From: Polysphondylium violaceum
Lineage: Eukaryota > Evosea > Eumycetozoa > Dictyosteliales > Dictyosteliaceae
Direction of reading: 5' to 3'
DNA: 64,000 bases
Assembly (NCBI GenBank): GCA_000277445.1
Contig: AJWJ01000054.1
Span: forward strand, 1 to 64,000
In this document: piece by piece, positions 24,979 through 38,491 of the stretch
How positions within the stretch are numbered: the stretch's first letter is position 1
Layout of the letters: every line of letters starts with the position of its first letter
The notes under the pieces: model-generated
What the model was told of the DNA's origin: nothing
Databases searched by the model: none
What the model saw: only the letters and a program-made list of their open reading frames with translations
Program-made: the position numbers and the translations under genes

Positions 24979-25690
24979 GTTTTATAGTATTAATAGTAAT
25001 ATTATTTAATACAGAAATCAAATAATTGAATGATGATAGTGGAAACTGATCGTTTAAATAGCTTGTGTGGGGGGTGTGGGTACAAAAGAGTGTTTGTGTG
25101 AGATTACTTTTTCGAACAGAAATTTTTAAAGGAAAAATGACCCAAATCTGCGAGAGTGTGGTTTAGGATTTAGCAGTCCAAAAAAGGAATGTGGTTTTTT
25201 TTTGAGTAAAGATATAGCCTTTTTGAATCTGCCTATTGGAAAATCAAGGAAGAGTGTTTTTATGATAAAAAGTTTTTTTTTTGATTTGAAACTAGAAATA
25301 GAGAATTATTATTTTTTATATTTGTCACGAAAGATAACTTTTTTTGTTGGTTTTTTTTTATAAATTTTTTTTTCCAAATTAGTAGTACTATGAATATGAA
25401 TAGATAACGTAGTAGTGATATTAATATAGACCCAATAGAGTGAGTGGGTGTATAAAAAATGAAATGGTACAATGATGGTTGTTATAGATTGAAATTTATA
25501 TTAGTGCTATAATTAGGTAATTGTTTTTTTGTGTGGGGGGTGTTATATTTTTACACTTTTGGGTGGTTCTTACTATGTATAGATAAGAACAAGTAGTGTG
25601 GTGGTGTGTGTGTGAATGGTGTATGTGTAGAGGTAATGGTAAAAATGAAATGACAAACACTTTTTTTGTGAGATATTTATATCTTTTAAA

Positions 25691-25894
25691 TTGGGGGAGT
25701 TGGTGGGGAAAAGATTAATTATGATTTTACCCTCTTCTATAAATGGTAGCCAGCTTGATTACTCTTTAGGCATGCTACATGGTAGTGCAACCACGGTAGA
25801 GGGGGTGCAATATGAATTCGGTTCAAGATATCACTTCAAACCATTGTGTGGAGAAAACGTAAGTGACAACATCTTTTTTTTTTTTTTTTTTTTT
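25691..25894 (+). other. Exon-like or ncRNA-like island ending in a long T-run
   Basis: Higher GC than its surroundings. The plus frame stays open from an ATG (25691, or 25721) to a GTAAGT at 25859, like an exon with a donor, but no partner exon is evident: the next acceptor-like CACAG would add a stop immediately. GGG codons occur, which are rare in the other genes here. A run of about 22 T follows, as would end a Pol III transcript. GGTTCAAGATA only partly fits a B-box and no tRNA cloverleaf can be drawn. Either reading remains possible. Confidence 0.3.
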
Positions 25895-28800
25895 TTAAAC
25901 TTTACCCACTACTAAAAGTAAGGTGATATCACCTCAAACCCCACTTCACCCACACCACAGATTTAAGTTTTTAAAGATCCTTTTAATTGGAATTTATTTT
26001 TTTGGCTCAATAATGGTTTATGTTGGTGGATAGGAATCTAATAGATATGCTATTCCATCTATAAAATAATTAACACCATTTATACAATCTGGGGATATAA
26101 TAATTTCTAAAAAGAGGGTTTCCATACGGGATGAAGTAAAGAAAAAAAAATAAAAAAAAAAAATGACAAGTGGAGAAATAAAAGATTGTAGATTATCCTC
26201 TGCATGCCCTGCATGTGTAAACCATTTTAAAAATTAGAACCTCAATAATTATGAAAAGTCATATGAAATAAATATTTCCAAGCATAAAGATATTACTCGC
26301 TTTCACCTAAAAATTCACTTTTGATCATACTATTCATGAATTAATTTCAAGTTGACTCATTAATTCTAAATTCTTGTTTGCTTGTACATCCTCTAATGAA
26401 ATTATTTTTGTTGGTTTTGTGAAATCGATGTCGATTGATTTTTTATTTTTTTTTTTTGGTAAATGGTTTTTTAATTTTTTTTCAAATTTTTTTTGACCTA
26501 CACCAATAAAATCTGTTTTTTTCAGTTTAATCTAAAAGGAAATTTTAAAAAATTAAATGAAATAAAAATTAAATGAATCAATCAAAATTGATTTTAATCG
26601 CCAGCCAATAGAGTTTTAAAATAGAGACTTGTAATGAATTGTTTAGCCTGAACAATGAAAACATTAGGCTTTATAATATGATTTTTTTTGTGAAAACCAT
26701 CCAACGAACTTACCTTTTTCGATCTATTCTCTGTATCGACAATAAGTTTCAATCTTTAATTTTTCTGAAAATTGTCAACTTTGGACTCGTCTTTATATAA
26801 ATTGTTCAGTTTAATTTCTTTTTCATTCACATTTTCAACTATTTTAATTGTTTGATTTTCAAGATAATAATCATATCTATTAATTTTTTAAATACTATAT
26901 ATCATTACAATAATTTATATCATTACTCGGTGCGAACATTAGTATAATTATTTTTTCCCTTATCCCCTTTGTTTAAATTTCTTGTTTTTTTTCCTTATTA
27001 TCTTGTATAGTCATTTAAAAACAATTATTAGTTTATTTTGTTTTTCTTGTAAATAATATATCATAAAACTAAATAATATTAAAAATATAAATAAATAATC
27101 AATATTTTTGTGTTTCTTTTGTTTGTTTCACAATTTTAATATATAAAAGATAAAAGAGATATATATTAAAAAATAATTTGTAAATAGTTAGTATTGTTTA
27201 AAAATACTCCATATCCATTAAAGGTAAATTAGTGTACACATCATCAAATAGTTCTCTATAGTAAGTATTCTTCTTAAGAAAAGATTACTTTGTGATAAAA
27301 TCTATTCCCATCAGTAATCATCATCATCTTTTGACTTTTATATTTTTTGTTTATTTTAAACAATTCTACTTTAGAATTAAACAATATATCACTCACACCC
27401 ACACACTGATATTTATTTATTCAATCATTTTCAATGCGTTTTATTTCCACCACACTCACACTCAAAATTAATCACCACCCTCTATTTCTTTTTTCCAAAC
27501 TATTATCAAAAATGCATATTACCCCACTATTTTCATGGGGAAAAAAAATAATATCTTGTTACTTTTATTTTTTTCCATTCCAAATCTCTATTTTTCATCT
27601 TTTAGATATCCCAATTGTTTCTAAATGTTTTTGATAAACTATATCAAGTGGAGTGATTTTTGGAAAAAAAAAAAATATTTTGTCTCTCTATTGTTTTTCA
27701 AACCTAATAGCCAACAGATCAACAATCACATACCATTATCTTCATGACGACCTCATCGAAATCAATAACAAATTGTTTTTAATTTTTTTTGTTTTTCCTG
27801 TTGTTGTAGCAAATTGAAACCAAGTAGCATAAATTCATCAGAAATTATTTTATTCTTTCACTATCATCACTACAACAGTATCATCAGTTATTGTATTATT
27901 GCAATCATTAGTATCATCATTTTACAGGGTTTTTTCATTTGAAAAAAAGAAATTAATTTTCAGGTTTAGTTGCGTATTTGTTGTTGATTTTCCACCCATT
28001 CTGATTGTTTTGTACCTGTGGCAACAATAACATTTAAGATATTTTTATACTCATTTTTGGATATTAACTCCTATAATATAAAATTAGATTGATCAAAGCA
28101 GTTTTTCTCTCATCAGGTATGGTGTTAATTTAATATTCTTTTAATTTTTTTTCAATCAATTTTTCTTTTTTGAAAGGTTGTTAACAAAAAGCAATCGACA
28201 TAATAATAATTGTGCATGTCCAATAGAGTTGTGTTTTGTGTTATTTCTCTATCCAATTTAGTGTGTGTTTGTGTACTTTTATATTTACCCCTTCGATTAC
28301 CATTTTTTCGAAATGATAATGCATGCATTGATGATGCTAAAAAGCCCCATCGATTTTATTTTCAATCTTAATGGTGTGCAAAAAGTGGGTGTGTGCCAAG
28401 TGGTGGGAGATGATTTTAGAAACTTTTAACTTCACACACCTCACACACACACAAGTTTTTGTTTTTAAAAATCACACAGATATCTGTGAAACGATCCCCA
28501 TTTATAGTACTCCATTTTTAGATTAAAGAGTTTATAAAACATTATAAATAATATATAATGTGTGTAGAATTATAAATGTAAATTGCAGCATATCATATCA
28601 TATGACTTTTAAACCGATATCAACCCACCACCACACTTTTGCCCAAAAAATTTTTAAAAGTGGTATGTGGGGTTATTATTAATTAATTACCCCAAAAATT
28701 CATACATACATACATATAAACCCCCCCCACCACACGTGTTTGTGTTTTGTTATCATCTAAAGTAAAGGTTAAAATTTTGTTGCATCGCTCTATAAGGAAA

Positions 28801-29394
28801 GAGGATGGCAATCATCACAAAGTGTATACAAGCCTTCAACGTTTTTCCATTTTGTGATATTCAACTTTTAAAAACTTTAATCTTTTTAAAATCCTGTGGG
28901 AATGTGTGGTACATCTGCCTTCAAGCAAACGATGCCTCTAAAGACAAAAAATCACTGAATTTGTTGTTTTTCTTTTTATATTTTTTTTTTTTCTATTCCT
29001 TCTACTTTTTATGAATTCAATCTATTCACATCATTGTTTAAAATCGATTTTAAATATTGTTATTTTTCTTATCATTAATACTCCTCACCCACCAATCCTC
29101 ATACACGCATCTCTTGTGGATAAACAGATTCAAATAGTTTTCCATTTTTTTTAATTTCCATTTTTTTTAAAAACATAATAACTCTATCTCTCTTTTATTC
29201 ACTTTGGACAACGAATCAACGCCATTCAAACAAACCCACACACCAAATATATTTTGATCTTCAAGATTTTATAAACTTTTCATTATTATAACGCCTACTC
29301 TTGTTTTTTTTTGGCCTAGGGGTTTTCTAATTTTAAAAAACAACTCTAATTTATCTACTGTATAAAGGTTGTGTGGAATTAAAATACAATATAT

Positions 29395-29583
29395 TTATAT
29401 AAACGATTGCATAACTGATTTAATTAGATTTATTTCTATAAAAATCCATAATTCTATAAGTTTGGCATTCTTTTCAATGTTGAACAACATATAATTGTCC
29501 CCCATATACATATATCTGTATCTCTCAGTTTCACTGTCATATATTTTAATTAAATCCCCTACCTTTTCGTATTTTTTTTCCAT
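29395..29583 (-). CDS. Tentative small ORF, 62 aa
   Basis: Protein-like composition (Lys/Glu/Tyr-rich, beginning MEKKYEKVGDLIKIYD) in an otherwise T-rich stretch just upstream of the PKS start, on the opposite strand. No homolog recognised, no splice evidence. May be chance. Confidence 0.25.
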   Translation of the reverse strand: MEKKYEKVGDLIKIYDSETERYRYMYMGDNYMLFNIEKNAKLIELWIFIEINLIKSVMQSFI

Positions 29584-29855
29584 TATTATACTTTTATTTA
29601 TAAACCATACCAACTTTGTTATTTATTTTAAAGATATTTTCAATACTATTGATAATATAAAGTACAGATTAAAAATATATTAACAGTCTTCTTTTTCTTT
29701 GTAGTTTATTAATAATTTTCTTTAAAACAAACACATTGAAAATATATATTTCTTTTTGTTTATCATAAATCATTTTCATAAGAATAAGAATTTTCAAACT
29801 TTGCTTAAACATTATAAAACAAAGAACTATAACAACACACAAATAATATCAAAAA

Positions 29856-32800
29856 ATGAATTTAAAATTAAAGTCATCAAACTCTTCTGTGTCTTCATCA
29901 TCCATTAGTAATACAAAAGAACCAATTGCAATTGTTGGTATAGGATGTAAATTCCCAGGTGGTGTCAATTCTTATGAAGAGTTTATTAAAGTGTTGAAAA
30001 ATGGTAAAGATTGCCTCACCAAAATTCCAGAGGATCGTTGGAATGCCGATACAATTGCCAGAAAATCCTTTAGATTAAATAATAGAATTGGTGGATTCAT
30101 AAATGATATTGACCAATTTGACAATACCTTTTTCGGTATTTCTCCCAAAGAAGCTCAACAAATGGATCCACAACAAAGACTATTATTACATGTATGTGTG
30201 TTCTTAATTCATCATTCTAAACCTTTCCAAATTTGTAAAAAAAAAAAAAAACTAATCTTTAAAAATTTCCCCAATCCACACACAGATCACAATTGAAGCT
30301 TTACAAGATGCAAATATATCTTTAGATCAATTGAAAGGTACAAATACCGGTGTTTTCATTGGATCGTCCTCTAGTGATTACAGCAGAAATTTAGATGCAT
30401 GTGAAATTAATCAATTCACTACACCTGGTAGCAATACTAGTTTTCTTTCAAATAGAATTTCATATTTTTTAGATGTCAATGGCCCATCAATGACCATTAA
30501 TACTGCATGTTCATCATCATTGGTTGCCATCCATTTAGGTGCAACTAGTATTTGGAGTGGTGAATGCAAATATGCATTGGTTGGTGGTTCAAATATCATA
30601 TCATCACCATTACAATCATATGACTATGGCAAAGCAGGTCTCTTGTCAACTGACCCACAAGGTAGATGTTTTGCATTTGAACCAAGAGCAAGCGGTTATG
30701 TAAGAGCCGAAGGTTGTGGTATTCTCGTATTAAAGAAATTATCTCAAGCCATCAAAGATAAAGACGATATTTATTCAGTAATTTTAAATACTGGTAATAA
30801 TAGTGTAAGTATTATTAGTCTGTAGTGATAGTAATGATTATGTTAACATTGAATTGAATTATTTTAGAATGGTAAAACCCCAAGTGGTATCACTTCACCA
30901 AGATCAGCTAGTCAAGAATCATTGATTAAACAATTATTAAAAGAAGTAAATATCGATACAAATAAAATTGGCTATTTTGAATGTCATGGTACTGGAACTC
31001 AAATGGGAGATTTAAACGAATTAATGGCCGTTGGCAAAAGTATTGGTATGAGTAAAAGTGAACCATTGGTAATTGGTAGTGTAAAAGCAAATGTAGGTCA
31101 TCTCGAAGGTGCCTCTGGAATCTGCGGTGTCATTAAAACAATTGCTTGCATTCGTGAACAATTTTATGCTCCACAATGTTTATTTGAAAAGTATAATCCC
31201 AAAATACCCTTTGGTGAATTGAATCTCAAAGTTCAAACTGAACTCTCGCCTTGGGAAGACGAGGAAAGAATCGCAGGTATCAATTCCTTTGGTGTCGGTG
31301 GTTCAAACTCAAATGTCTTTTTAGCATCATTCAAATCATTCAATAACAGTGCAAATTCCAGTGCAAACTCTTCACCCAGCACATTGTCTGTGTCATCTGC
31401 TCGTTCAACTCCTCCCTCCTCCCCATCCTCTCCTCAATTGAGTCAAATGTTTACAGTACCAATCAACAACGACCTCTTTACCGTGTCTGTCAACACCAAT
31501 GAAGCTCAGGATCTCAGACAACGTGTTTTGGATATCCTCGAAATGTTAAACAAAGACGATGGATCACTTTCATTCAAAGATCTCTGTTATACTGCCAATG
31601 TCAGAACTACCCATTTCAACAACAGAGTTGCCTTTATGACTAACTCTTTGGATGATTTGAAATCTAAACTCCAACTCTTTGCCAACGATCCATCCAGCTT
31701 CAACCCATGTATCATTTCTTCCAAGAAATGTGTTTCAAGTGGCAAAAAGAAACTCCTCTATGTCATGTCTGGTCAAGGCCAACAATGGATAAAGATGGGT
31801 CATGATCTATTCAAGGTATCAACTGTTTTCAAAAATGAATTCACAAAAGTCAGCAGCCTCTTTCAAGGAATCTCTGGCTGGAGCATCGTTGAAAAGCTCT
31901 TTGACACCAACAACACTGAAACCATTGATGACACTTGGTTGGCCCAACCATCCATCTTTGCTGTTCAGGTTGCCCTTTCTGCTCTCCTCAAATCTCTCAA
32001 TGTTGAGCCAAGTGCCATTATTGGCCACTCTCTTGGTGAGTTGAGTGCCGTCTATTTAGCTGGTATTCTCTCTCTTGAGGACTGCATTAAATTACTCTGG
32101 GTCAGAAGCCATCTCCAAAATAAAACCACTGGTTCTGGAAAGATGGCTGTCGTTCTTGCCAGCAGAGAATCAACCAATGCTCTTATTGCCAAGCACAAAT
32201 TTGTCAATAGAATCTGTGTATGCGGCAACAATTCACCCAAAGGTGTTGGAATTGCTGGTGACAGCAATGCAATCGCCCAATTCTCTGACTGTCTCGCCAA
32301 AGAAGGTGTCACTTGCAAACCCATTAAAATCAATGCTGGTTTTCACTCTCATCTCATGGACCCAATCAAAGAAGAGTTTTACAAAATCTTCCCCAACATC
32401 CAATCCAAAGCATCAACTATACCTTTTTACTCTACCACTCTTGGCAAGTACATAGATGCCGAAGATTGCAAAACAATTATTGGCAACGCTGATTACTGGT
32501 GGAACAATATCCGTGACAGTGTCTTGTTCAAAGAAGGCATGGATGAAATCTTTAAAAACGATGAGTTTGACGCCATCTTGGAAATATCTGCCCATCCAAT
32601 CGTTTCCTATTTCATCAATCAATGTATGAAAGATCACGCCAAGAAACCATCCTATCCTGTCTATCCAACCCTCAACAGAGATGCCAACGGAATGGACTCT
32701 ATCTTGGGCACCATGATGAAACTCTATTGCATTGGTCACACCTTCAAATACGAAGCAATGTATCCATCCAAACTCTATACCGCTGTTAAACTCCCCAACC

Positions 32801-35800
32801 GTAGATGGAAATTAGAGAGCTTTTGGTCTGAAACCCAACAAAGACTTGTTGATCGTCTCTCTCCACCAAAGTTTGTCTCTTTGGAAAAGAGAATATTCTC
32901 TGTCACACCATCATTTGAAATCCGTCTTTCCCAAGAGAGATTCCAATATCTCAAAGATCACAAGATCCAAGGTATCTCGATTATTCCATTCAGTTTTATG
33001 TTGGAAGCTGTCTATGCCGCCATTGCTGAGCTTCCAGTGCCACAATCATTCCAAGTCACTGGTTTTGAAGTAAAATCTGCCATCACCATCGACTCCAAGA
33101 TGTCAAACATCATTGGTATAAACTTTAACTCTGATTGCACAACATTTGAAATTGGTAGTATGGAGTCTGCTATTCCAGTCCAAAAGTGGATCATTCATGC
33201 CAAGGGTTCAGTCGCCTACAACAACCATTACGTTCGTTCCAAAGACTCGTTCTCACCAATCCATTTGCTCAACTCTAACAACTCTACTCTTAAAAAGTAT
33301 GAAAGCAAACAATTTTACAGTGAAATTGAAAAACTCCATTACAACTATGGTCCTGCTTTCAGAGCTTTGGAAAAGATCCATATCATTGATACAACTAGTC
33401 AAGTCTCTTGCTTCAAGCTCCCAGCCTGCACAGACTTGTCTGGCCATCTCTCCTCTGATTTCCGTAGCATTCATCCAAGTTTATTGGATGGTGTTTTCCA
33501 AGCTGCCTTTATGCCTGGATCTGAACAAGACAAGGGTCTTTGGATTCCACAACAATTTGAATCATTATCTATCAACATTCCATCATCTACATCTGCTGTA
33601 ACAATGGATATCAACAAACCAATGTATTGTTATTCAAAGATCAACAACTATAACAATTCAAACACTTTTACTACCTCTATTAAAATGTTTGACTACAATG
33701 GTACCTTGTTTGCTGAAATTAATAATCTTCACATGAGATTATTATCAAAATCAAATATTCCACCCACTCCAACCATTCCATCAATCTTTAAATCTGAAAC
33801 TATCAACCAACAAATTGAAAAGACAGATACTACCGAAAGCATTAGTCAAGCTGGTGTAAAGAATCTATTCAAATATCAATGGATCAATGTTCGTTCTGAA
33901 CCCATTTCATCTGAAAGATTTTTCCCAAATTCTACAACTGTCATTTTCTCGAGCTATAATTCAAAGACTGATCCAATGACTCAACACATAATCAAAGAAT
34001 CCATTAAACTTGGTCATACAGACAAGAATATGTATATTGTCACCTCTGACAATGGTTCGTTTAGTGATTTTGTACCAGGTCAAGGTAATTACTTTGGCAT
34101 TAAATACACTCAATCATTGAGTGACTTTGATCATATAATGCAAGTAATCAAGAGAAACTCTAATGGTGAAGTAAGATTCATTATCTTGTCTGAATTTTAC
34201 CTCTGTCAAGAACCACTTCCATGTAGTCAATCTGCCAAGTTTGATCAAGCCAACATCAACTATCTTCATTTGACTAAACAAATTATCAACCACCAATTAG
34301 TTGGTAAACTCTATCTCATTACGAAGGAAGCTCAATTTTTGGGTTCTGAACATGACACCAAAGTTAATCTTGTCGACTATTCTTTGGTTGGCTTAACTAG
34401 AGTATTCACCAACGAATACACTGATATCGTTTGCTCAATGATTGATATCACTAGCTCTACCACCCCATCTACTCTTACCAATGAAATGCACTCGATTCAA
34501 ACTGCATACAATACCAAATGGGAAGTAGCTCTTCGTGCCCAAGGTAGATACACCTATGAATTTGTTCATCATGATATCAGCAACTCTGCTCAAGTATCTA
34601 AATCTAGAAAAGATCGTAAATATCAAGTTGAAATTGGTAACAATGGTGTTATCTCTGATTTACAGTTAATTGAAGTTAAAAGACAATCACCCAAAGCCAA
34701 TCAAGTTGAAGTCAACGTATTGGTTTCCTCTATTAATTTCCGTGATATTCTTAAAGCTCTTGGTAGAGACTATGACTCTATTCACATCCCTACCATTGGA
34801 GATGAATTTGCAGGTATTGTAACTGAAGTTGGATCCAATGTGTCCCACCTCAAAGTTGGTGATAAGGTATTTGGTATCAACATGTCTCGTGCCATGACTA
34901 CATTTGTCACCTGTGACTCTGACTTGGTATTCCCCATCCCAGAGGGAATGAACTATCAAGACGCTTGTACTCTTCCAATTGTATTCCTTACCTCTTGGTA
35001 CAGCTTGGTTGTTCAAGGTAGATTGAAAAAGAATGAAAAAGTTCTTATTCACTCTGCCGCAGGTGGTGTAGGTTTAGCTTCTGTTCAAATTGCTAAATTT
35101 ATTGGCGCTGACATCTATGTCACTGTCGGTAGTCAAGACAAACATGAATATCTTGTCAAAGAATTTAATCTTGATCCAAATCACATTTTCAACTCTCGTT
35201 CCATCTCATTCTACAACGACATTATGCACGCCACCCAAGGTCTTGGTGTCGATGTAGTTTTAAATTCTCTTTCTGGTGAATACATTGAAAAGAGTATCTT
35301 GGCACTCGCCCCTTATGGTAGATTTGTTGAAATTGGTAAAAAAGATATCTATGGTGATTCAAAGATTGGTTTACTTCCCTTCAAAAACAATCTCTCTTAT
35401 CTCGCCGTTGACATTGCCCAAATGACTGAAAATCGTAGATCCTATCTTCAAGAGATGATGAATGAAATCTTGCCATTGTTTGCCTCTAGTAGCGCCCAAC
35501 TCAAGCCATTAAAGACCACTGTATTCCAATGCAATGAAATTGTTAAATCATTGAGATTCATGTCTGCTGGCAGTCATATTGGTAAAATCCTCGTCGATTG
35601 GAACAACATTGACAGCAATATTATTAAAACTGTCGATCTTGACGTTCAACTCGATAGAAATGCCACATATATGATTACAGGCTTTGGTGGTCTCGCCCAA
35701 ACCGTTCTTAAAGAATTCTCTACCACTTACAATATGAAAAATGTAGTCGTTGTTTCAAAGAATGGTATCAATAGTGAAGACAAGAAACAAGTGTTGGAAT

Positions 35801-38409
35801 CATTAAAAGAAAATGGTATCAATGTCTCTGTGCAACAATGTGATCTTTCAAACTATGAACAAGTTGGTCAACTTTTCACTACCATCAAAACCACTCTTCC
35901 ACCACTTAAAGGTATCATTCATACCTCTTGCCAATTGAGTGATAAACGTTTGATTGAAAGTGACAAGAGTTTATTCAAGACCACCTTTGAATCCAAAGCT
36001 AAAGCTGCATGGAATCTTCACAATGAATCCATTGCCCAAAAATGCAGTCTTGATATCTTTATGACCATTGGTTCTGTCACTAGTGTCTTTGGTAATCTTG
36101 GCCAATCATCCTACACCATGTCCAATAGATTTGTTGAGGGTTTGGCTCATCTCCGTCATGCTATGGGTTTGGCTGCAAGTTGTATCCACATGGCTCCAAT
36201 CCCAGAGGTTGGTATGTCTACTCAAGGTCACTCTGTCTTGTTCTTACTCAAGAATATGGGCTTCACTCCTTATCCATCTCTTAAACAAATGTGTAGTGAT
36301 CTCTTTAAAGTATTCAATAGACAAGAGGTTGTCGTTTTAGGTGAATGTGATATTATCACATGGATTAACTCCGTTCCACACTTTGTTGGTAAATCAAATT
36401 TCCTCAACGAAAAACAATGGTCTGTCGTTGTGAATGGTGCCGAAATGTCTGGTGATATGAGTATTGATTATGAATTAGAAGAAGAAGAACAAGATGACTC
36501 TGACTCTTATGAATCTGATAATGAAACCACAAATACATCCTCAACCAACAACAATGGAGGTGTTTTGGCAAGCAATATGGACACTGCTCAAGTAAAGACT
36601 ATTCTCAAAGAAATCATCTCTGATATTATGGAAATGAAAAAAGATAATATCGATGACACCACCAGTCTCTCTGATTATGGTTTAGATTCTTTGTTATCAT
36701 CTGAAATGGCCAATGCTATCCACAAACGTCTTGATGTATTTGTCCCAAGTCTTACCCTCTTGGATAGAAAGACCAATCTTGATAATTTAGTTAAAACTGT
36801 TCAAAAACCAATCACCCCACCAATTAGCTCTCCACCTTTAAGACCAGTAAGTCAAAAGAAAGTTAAAAAGGTCAGACCATCACCATCCTCTGTTGTTACA
36901 AAGAAATCATCTCCACCAACAACAACCACAACAATTGTTCCAACTATTGCTATCTCTTCACCAATTAGTCATAAAAACAGTATGGTATCACCTGCAATTA
37001 AATCATTTGAACCATTACCAAGTGTAGTTGTTTCTCCAGCTTTTAGTTACGCCTACAGCGATGCCTCTACCATAAGTGCTCCACCAACTCCAAACAATAG
37101 TGATTTTATTCCAAAAACTCCAGTATCTATTATTTGTGCACCAACAACCATTGTAACCCAACCCCCAATCCCAAAGATTTCATTCAATGTCGAAGAAAAG
37201 ATCTCTAGTCCATCATCAGTCAATACAACCCTACCAAACTCTGAATTTACTTCCCCACCATCTCAATCAACACCAAGAAGCAATATTGATCATATGGCAA
37301 ATGTCGATAATAGCTCTGATCCACTCAAAACTGTATTCTATGAAATTGCCCCAATTGCTCCACCATTCTGTAGAACTCAAAACGATATACTCCAAGAAAA
37401 CATCAAATACACTGGTATTCCAGAGTTTTACAGTACCGTCTTTAAAAACTGCAAGATCAAGAATAGATATTTCTGGAAAGATCCAAAAGATATGGATCTC
37501 ATTACTCTTGCCAGACTCTCTATTGAAGAAAAACACCAAATGTTTAGAAATCTTGTCGGTGACTCTGTTGTAAAAGCCGGTAGAACTGTCATTGAAAAAT
37601 CTGGTATCGATCCAAGTCTCATTTCACATATTGTGGGTGTTACATCCACAGGAATTATCGCACCATCCATCGATGTAATGCTAATTGAACAACTTGGACT
37701 CCCTTCCAAATGTGGCAGAACAATGATCAATTTCATGGGCTGTGGTGCCGCTGTCATTGCTGCACGTACTGCTATGGTCTATGCCAAGGCCCGTCCTGGT
37801 ACTTATGTACTTGTCGTCGCAGTTGAAGCCTCATCCCTCAACATGAAGATTGACCCCGACAACAGAGGTGACATTGTATCCCATTGCATCTTTTCCGATG
37901 GTTGTGCAGCATCCCTTATCACAACTCAACCAAGCTCCAAAGTCGTTGGAAAGATGGCAATCGTTGACGACATTAGTTTCCTTATGCGTGACTCTACTCA
38001 TGTACTAAACATGTTTATCGGTAACAATGGTATTGATCTCACACTCAAGCCTGAGCTCTCTGCTGCCATTCTCAAACATATCAATGGTGTTCTTACAGAG
38101 TTCCTCGGTTCCAATAATATGTCTGTCAAGGACATTGAATTTTGGGCTGTTCATCCCGGCGGTAGAAAGATTTTAGAAGCCGTTCACAATGGTCTTGATC
38201 TTTCACCAGAGGATCTCAGTGAATCCTATGAAGTCATGAGAAGATATGGTAACATGGTGGGTTGCTCTGCATTCTTTGTTTTGAAAAGAATTTTAGAAAA
38301 ACATAAAATACTTCAAGAAGAAGGTGATAATGGTTATAAATCTGGTATATTTATGGCCTTTTCACCAGGTGCTAGTATTGAAGCTCTTTTATTAAAACAA
38401 GTTGAATAA
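29856..38409 (+). CDS. Steely hybrid polyketide synthase (type I FAS-like fused to type III PKS)
   Basis: About 2798 residues from exons 29856-30191, 30286-30804 and 30868-38409. Domain order with key residues: KS (about 22-440; Cys187 in TACSSS, ECHGTGT, NVGHLEG), AT (about 580-880; Ser673 in GHSLGE), DH (about 950-1250; His983 in HKIQGISIIP), ER (about 1540-1860; HSAAGGVGLA), KR (about 1875-2110; SSYTMSN), ACP (about 2190-2270; Ser2226 in GLDSLLS), a Ser/Pro/Thr linker (to about 2435), then a complete type III domain with the Cys2577, His2714 (VHPGG) and Asn2747 (YGNMVG) triad. The type I half should build a reduced acyl chain on the ACP and hand it to the type III domain, which extends and cyclises it to a phenolic product. 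I see no C-methyltransferase domain between DH and ER. Whether it is the stlA or stlB ortholog is not settled here. Confidence 0.96.
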
Positions 38410-38491
38410 ATAAACATCTTTGAAAATTAATTTTCGTGCAAAAAAAAAAAAAAATGATTGATCGGTTTTTCATTTACTTAATAAAACGAAA

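Larger units (their letters stand above)
24979..29855. promoter_or_regulatory. 4.9-kb gene-free interval between halogenase and Steely PKS
   Basis: By far the largest empty interval here, lying between two divergent start codons. It contains GT/CA-rich boxes resembling the G-box bound by Dictyostelium GBF: TGTGTGGGGGGTGTGGGTA at 25064-25082, 86 bp upstream of the halogenase ATG, GTGGGTGTGTG at 28385-28395, and a C-rich ACCCCCCCCACCACACGTG near 28720. A perfect palindrome GGTGATATCACC lies at 25922-25933. An exon-like island is near 25691-25858 and a small minus-strand ORF at 29395-29583. The rest is T-rich, non-coding DNA. Developmental control is inferred from the neighbouring gene classes. 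Confidence 0.5.

Noticed and set aside
25740-25860. tRNA reading of GGTTCAAGATA
   Set aside because: B-box match is partial and no cloverleaf forms; left as an unassigned island.
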